This document shows, piece after piece, positions 60,109-64,000 of a stretch of 64,000 nucleotides of DNA. The notes beneath the pieces were generated by a model. The model was not told where the DNA came from, searched no databases, and saw nothing but the letters and a program-made list of their open reading frames with translations. A program made the position numbers and the translations under genes. Positions within the stretch are counted from its first letter, which is position 1; each line of letters starts with the position of its first letter. Source of the DNA: Candidatus Sulfidibacterium hydrothermale (GTDB taxonomy: Bacteria; Bacteroidota; Bacteroidia; Bacteroidales; F082); contig NZ_CP083760.1 in assembly GCF_020149915.1 (NCBI RefSeq), positions 2,170,001 through 2,234,000 of the forward strand. The letters are read 5' to 3'.

Positions 60109-60126
60109 ATGTCCTGCAACAGCCTC

Positions 60127-61902
60127 CTATTTTTTCGGACCAAACAACAACTCCCGGTCACGTTTGGCGGCTGCTTTTACCCATTTTTCAGGGATTACTT
60201 TCCATTCGTTCAATGATTTTGGGGTTACCGTTCCCTGTTTTTCGATCCATTGCATCATCAAATAACGAATATCTTTTTTCGAGCTGGAGATCAGCCGCTG
60301 AGGCAGTTCTTTTTTCGGGATACCAGCTCCTTTGGTCAGCGTTCCGCCACCGCCATTCCCCTGATAAGAGTTGATGGCCACAGTATATTCTTTATTTAAA
60401 TCGAAAGGTTTTCCATCAGCCATAGAGAGAATATGAATCCGGTTCCCCGGTTTTTTACTCACATCCACGGTATAACGGATTCCGGCAGCCGAATTAAAAT
60501 TATAGTACGGATTTTTCAGCTCCGGACGTCCCGACCATTTTGATTTGACCAGTTTCCCGTCAGCATCTTTCTTGAACAAAAGCAGATGATCGTTTTTGTT
60601 CTGCATTGTATTAAACCACAAGCCGTACGAATACTCCAACAGGTTTTTAATCTCTTTACCCGTTAAACGCATGGTATACAAGTAGTTTTCAAAACGGTAC
60701 AATTTAAACAAGTCGCGCATGTAAATCTCGCCCTTATCGATACGGGCACGGGTAGAAAGCAACGACACAATGGAAACATCAGCATGGGTTTCGTGCAATT
60801 GCAATTGATGAATGATGTCCACAAATGCCGAAGGACCAAACAGTGCATTATGGGCATTGATTCCCTGCGTAAATTTCCCAATAGGACGATCCACAAACTG
60901 TTTCACCTGAACAAAGTCGGGTTTAAACCGGGCCATAAAAGCACTGTCCGGGCGATATTTTGCCATACTTTGCAAGTGTCCGTTAATGGTTTTCTGATAT
61001 TGTCCGGTTTTAGGATTGTATGTTAAGGTAATATCAGCCACAGAAACCCTTTCGGCATGAGCTCCGGGATCTAAGACCAGCACTTCTTTTCCGGCGGTAT
61101 TAAGCACCTTTTGGTCACTGGGTTTATGATCATGGCCGGCAAAAACGACATCAAATCCCGGTACTTCTTTTGCCACAAGCAACGAAGCATCTTCTATGGG
61201 TTGTCCCGGCACATCAATGCCGTAATGACTGTCGGTACCCGAATGGAACAAACCGATCAACAAATCGGGATGTTCTTTTTCTTTGATCACTTTCACCCAA
61301 TAACGGGCTGTTTTTACCATGCCTTCAAAATGCATTCCCGACCAGATAGAGGGCGGAAGCCAGTTGGGGATAGCCGGTGTAATCATTCCCAACACCGCTA
61401 TTTTCAGTCCGTCACGATGCAAGATCACATACGGTTTGAAATAAGGCTTCCCGGTGGCATCATCCACTGCGTTGGCCGCCATCCACGGAAAATCAATTTC
61501 TTTCCGGAACTTATCATACACGGCATGTCCGGGTTCAATATCATGGTTTCCGACCGTACCGGCTGCATATCCCATATAATTCATAACCGCTGCCAACTGA
61601 TGGATTGTATCCGTATCTACATAATTATAAAAGTATACAAACGGAGTGCCTTGCAAAACATCTCCGTTATCCAACAGGATTACATTTTGTTTTTTATCGG
61701 CACGCAATTGCTTTACAAAAGTTTCCACCTGTGCCAGCGATCCCCTGCGGGTACGTTGATAAACCAAATCCTGTGGAAATACACAACCGTGTACATCACT
61801 GGTTTCCAATATTTTTAAATGGACCGTCCGGGGCTGTTTCGGCTCCTGCGCAAAAAGCGCTGCCGAAAGAAACAGCGCAACAATTAATAAAATCTTTCTC
61901 AT
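60127..61902 (-). CDS. Periplasmic 5'-nucleotidase / cyclic-nucleotide phosphodiesterase
   Basis: This 591-residue exported protein has a signal peptide (ILLIVALFLSAALFAQ). The N-terminal metallophosphoesterase domain has ETSDVHGCVFP, LLDNGDVLQGTP, VGNHDIEPGHAVYDK, LIGLFHSGTDSHYG and VFAGHDHKPSD. The C-terminal 5'-nucleotidase domain has VDIIHQLQLHETHADVSIVS and NSYQGNGGGG (substrate pocket). This is the UshA/CpdB architecture: it dephosphorylates nucleotides or 2',3'-cyclic nucleotides in the periplasm for salvage. Confidence 0.93.
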   Translation of the reverse strand: MRKILLIVALFLSAALFAQEPKQPRTVHLKILETSDVHGCVFPQDLVYQRTRRGSLAQVETFVKQLRADKKQNVILLDNGDVLQGTPFVYFYNYVDTDTIHQLAAVMNYMGYAAGTVGNHDIEPGHAVYDKFRKEIDFPWMAANAVDDATGKPYFKPYVILHRDGLKIAVLGMITPAIPNWLPPSIWSGMHFEGMVKTARYWVKVIKEKEHPDLLIGLFHSGTDSHYGIDVPGQPIEDASLLVAKEVPGFDVVFAGHDHKPSDQKVLNTAGKEVLVLDPGAHAERVSVADITLTYNPKTGQYQKTINGHLQSMAKYRPDSAFMARFKPDFVQVKQFVDRPIGKFTQGINAHNALFGPSAFVDIIHQLQLHETHADVSIVSLLSTRARIDKGEIYMRDLFKLYRFENYLYTMRLTGKEIKNLLEYSYGLWFNTMQNKNDHLLLFKKDADGKLVKSKWSGRPELKNPYYNFNSAAGIRYTVDVSKKPGNRIHILSMADGKPFDLNKEYTVAINSYQGNGGGGTLTKGAGIPKKELPQRLISSSKKDIRYLMMQWIEKQGTVTPKSLNEWKVIPEKWVKAAAKRDRELLFGPKK

Positions 61903-62071
61903 TTTTTCTCACATTTTCGGGCCAAAGATACGGATGTTCACCGGTATCCGGTTTAATTTACCCGGCCAAATTGTCTTAAAAAGATTTAAATCCCTTATCA
62001 TGAAAAGTTTATCTCTTCCGAATTTCTCCTTTCCATTTACTACCTTTGCATCCGGAAAAACAACCGAATTT

Positions 62072-62443
62072 ATGGAAAAGACAAACTGGCTGGAAAAGCT
62101 GATTGTAGTAGGCGACAGGGTTTTGATACAGCCCAAATCGGAAAGCAGTAAAACCACCAGCGGACTTTATCTGCCGCCGGGATATAAAGAAAAAGAAGAA
62201 GTACAAAGTGGTTACGTGGTAAAAACCGGACCGGGATATCCGATTCCGTTACCTTCTGACGGAGCAGACGAACCGTGGAAACCTAAAGAAGAACAAATCA
62301 ATTATATCCCGTTACAGGCTCAACCGGGTGATCTGGCTATTTTTTTGAAAAAAGGAGCGGTGGAAATTCACTACCACAACCAAAAATATTATATCGTTCC
62401 CCAGCACTCCATTTTGCTTTTGGAAAGGGACGAACTCGACTAA
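62072..62443 (+). CDS. GroES-like co-chaperone family protein
   Basis: This 123-residue protein has the GroES fold pattern: LIVVGDRVLIQPKSESSKTT, SGLYLPPGYKEKEEVQSGYV, VKTGPGYPIP near the usual mobile-loop/roof region, a 25-residue insertion (EPWKPKEEQINYIP), and IVPQHSILLLERDELD at the end. It is a divergent, stand-alone GroES-like protein; groEL is not adjacent. The ATG at 62072 is supported by a TACCTTTG -7 element at 62041-62048, which upstream in-frame codons would precede. Confidence 0.85.
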   Translation: MEKTNWLEKLIVVGDRVLIQPKSESSKTTSGLYLPPGYKEKEEVQSGYVVKTGPGYPIPLPSDGADEPWKPKEEQINYIPLQAQPGDLAIFLKKGAVEIHYHNQKYYIVPQHSILLLERDELD

Positions 62444-62464
62444 GGGAAGCTTTTCCCCCGTTTT

Positions 62465-64000
62465 TTACATTCTTTCGGGAAGCTGAATTCCAAGCAACCC
62501 CATGGCCGATCGTAAAACCTGCGAAGTAAAATCAGACAGCAAAACCCTGAAATCGCGTTTGGCTGCATTTTCTTCTTTCAGGATGGAGTAATCGTGATAA
62601 AACTGGTTGTATTCTTTAGCCAATTCGTAACTGTAATTGGCAATTTGAGCCGGGCTATAAGCTTTGGCCGCTGCTTTTACCGTTTGCGGAAAATCATATA
62701 ACATCTGTAATAACGATTTTTCCTTTTTGGCCAATTCCAGGTTTTTATCCACTTCCTTTGGCGAAATACCGGATGCTTTGGCTTTCCGGATCACCGAACG
62801 AATACGGGCATGGGTATATTGAATAAAAGAGCCCGTATTTCCGTTAAAATCAATGGATTCTTCCGGATTAAAAAGCATGGTCTTTTTCGGATCCACTTTC
62901 AGGATAAAATATTTCAGTGCCCCCATTCCGATCATTTCCCACAACTGCCGCGACTCTTCTTCGGTAAAGTCATCAAATTTTCCTAACGTCTCCGAGGTTT
63001 TCTTTGCCGTAGCCGCCATTTCTTCCATCAAATCATCTGCATCCACGACGGTTCCTTCACGTGATTTCATCTTGCCATGCGGCAATTCCACCATTCCGTA
63101 CGACAGATGATAAATTCCGTCGGCCCAGCTTTTCCCCAGCTTTTTCAGAATCTTCTGTAATACTTCAAAGTGATAATTTTGCTCATTCCCCACTACGTAC
63201 ATCAGCGTTTGCGGATGATAATCATCATAACGCAACTGGGCAGTACCCAGGTCCTGGGTCATATAAACCGATGTTCCGTCAGCCCGCAACAGCAGTTTTT
63301 CATCCAGTCCTTCGTCCCGTAAATCACACCATACCGAGCCATCTTCTTTGCGGTAAAAAATTCCTTTTTCCAGGCCATCCTGCACCAGTGCTTTTCCCAA
63401 CAAATAGGTATCCGACTCATAATAGATCTTATCAAAATCGACTCCCATGCGCTTATAGGTAACGTCAAAACCGGTATAAACCCAACGGTTCATCTCTTCC
63501 CACAAACGGCGCACTTCAGGATCGCCTGATTCCCATTTTACCAGCATGGCCTTGGCTTCCTGTATCAGCGGAGCTTTTTGAGCGGCTTCTTTTTCATCCA
63601 TCCCGGCAGCCACCAGTTCGGCAATCTGTTTTTTATATTCTTTGTCAAAAAGCACATAAAAATCGCCTACCAGTTTATCGCCTTTTATCCCCGTATTTTC
63701 CGGTGTTTTTCCGTTACCCCATTTCTGCCAGGCCAGCATGGATTTACAGATATGGATTCCCCGGTCATTCACCAGATTAACTTTATACACTTTCCTTCCG
63801 TTGGCTTTTAAAATTTCGGCCACCGACCAACCCAATAAATTATTCCGCACATGTCCGAGATGCAACGGCTTGTTGGTATTCGGTGACGAATATTCGATAA
63901 CTACCGGAGGTTCATCATTTTCCGGTTGAAAACCAAATCTTTCACTGGAAGATGCTTCTTCAAAAAACTGTAACCAATAACGGTCTGAAACATCCAGATT
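62465..64000 (-). CDS. argS: Arginine--tRNA ligase, partial
   Basis: This is a class I aminoacyl-tRNA synthetase charging tRNA-Arg. The 5' end is beyond the window; 511 codons are visible. The frame is open through 64000 and contains SSPNTNKPLHLGHVRNN (HIGH-type motif), VNDRGIHICKSMLAWQKWG, LPHGKMKSREGTVVDADDL (KMSKS-equivalent region) and the anticodon-binding end LRSAMGLLGIQLPERM. It converges on the GroES-like gene 21 bp away. Confidence 0.96.
   Translation of the reverse strand, partial: NLDVSDRYWLQFFEEASSSERFGFQPENDEPPVVIEYSSPNTNKPLHLGHVRNNLLGWSVAEILKANGRKVYKVNLVNDRGIHICKSMLAWQKWGNGKTPENTGIKGDKLVGDFYVLFDKEYKKQIAELVAAGMDEKEAAQKAPLIQEAKAMLVKWESGDPEVRRLWEEMNRWVYTGFDVTYKRMGVDFDKIYYESDTYLLGKALVQDGLEKGIFYRKEDGSVWCDLRDEGLDEKLLLRADGTSVYMTQDLGTAQLRYDDYHPQTLMYVVGNEQNYHFEVLQKILKKLGKSWADGIYHLSYGMVELPHGKMKSREGTVVDADDLMEEMAATAKKTSETLGKFDDFTEEESRQLWEMIGMGALKYFILKVDPKKTMLFNPEESIDFNGNTGSFIQYTHARIRSVIRKAKASGISPKEVDKNLELAKKEKSLLQMLYDFPQTVKAAAKAYSPAQIANYSYELAKEYNQFYHDYSILKEENAAKRDFRVLLSDFTSQVLRSAMGLLGIQLPERM

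Overview
The window is a Bacteroidota chromosome segment, probably from the Bacteroidales/Marinilabiliales side. The evidence is: (i) promoters of the TTTG-N19/20-TAnnTTTG type (for example at 42908 and 12592); (ii) TlpA-type reductases with DUF4369-like N-terminal regions; (iii) RHS core repeats of Bacteroidota style; (iv) DUF3987/DUF6371 mobile-element genes; (v) a MurL-type muropeptide epimerase. The species cannot be named from sequence alone. No rRNA, tRNA or CRISPR array was seen.

Left core (1-12489): a MurD-like ligase (cut by the window edge) overlaps a MurL-like epimerase. Then come YqgE, peptide deformylase, RuvX/YqgF, a methyltransferase, a large GT2 fusion protein, two envelope proteins, a Wzx-type flippase, sucD and mnmE. 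This is ordinary housekeeping and envelope DNA, moderately GC-rich, with clear terminators.

Island (about 12472-47052): a 34.6-kb insertion sits exactly at the 3' end of mnmE. It is bounded by a 19-bp direct repeat (one mismatch) that encodes the MnmE C-terminus FCIGK-stop. The left end has a zinc-ribbon/HTH protein, a tyrosine integrase, an IS4-type insertion, a second HTH protein, DUF3987 and DUF6371 (primase-like) genes, and an iteron-like repeat block. No relaxase or conjugation genes are visible. Next is a minus-strand array (about 20905-30306) of orphan RHS core ends. Each is followed by a different C-terminal tip and/or a small membrane protein or lipoprotein that could be its immunity protein, and cassettes are separated by a conserved GC-rich boundary repeat. 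A 469-bp duplication of the end of the neighbouring zinc-ribbon gene flanks the array. From about 31140 to 41775 the DNA becomes AT-rich. It holds unrelated plus-strand genes separated by 94-133-bp imperfect inverted repeats with RYYYAAC/GTTRRRY-like ends, which looks like an integron-type cassette array without an integron integrase. The cargo includes DUF3024, an ImmA/IrrE-DUF4411 toxin-antitoxin pair, nuclease-like proteins, a hypoxanthine/uracil DNA glycosylase, and two genes each broken by a copy of one IS3-family element. A further 4.2-kb segment between 21-bp direct repeats (42700-46900) carries a possible macro-domain protein, a metallophosphoesterase and an AbiE-like regulator/nucleotidyltransferase pair.

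Right flank (47053-64000): one more cassette-like gene, a small membrane protein, then core genes. These are two TlpA-type reductases, a spermidine-synthase-like methyltransferase, methylmalonyl-CoA decarboxylase, an EamA transporter, DUF2007, a class IV aminotransferase, a CAP-SPOR protein, a GNAT-like protein, a single-chain aconitase-family enzyme, DUF1858, a 5'-nucleotidase, a GroES-like protein and argS (cut by the window edge).

The main interest is the nesting. One mnmE-targeted element combines a store of interchangeable RHS toxin tips, an integron-like set of cassettes and a possible ADP-ribose/RNA-related defence segment, each with its own boundary repeats.
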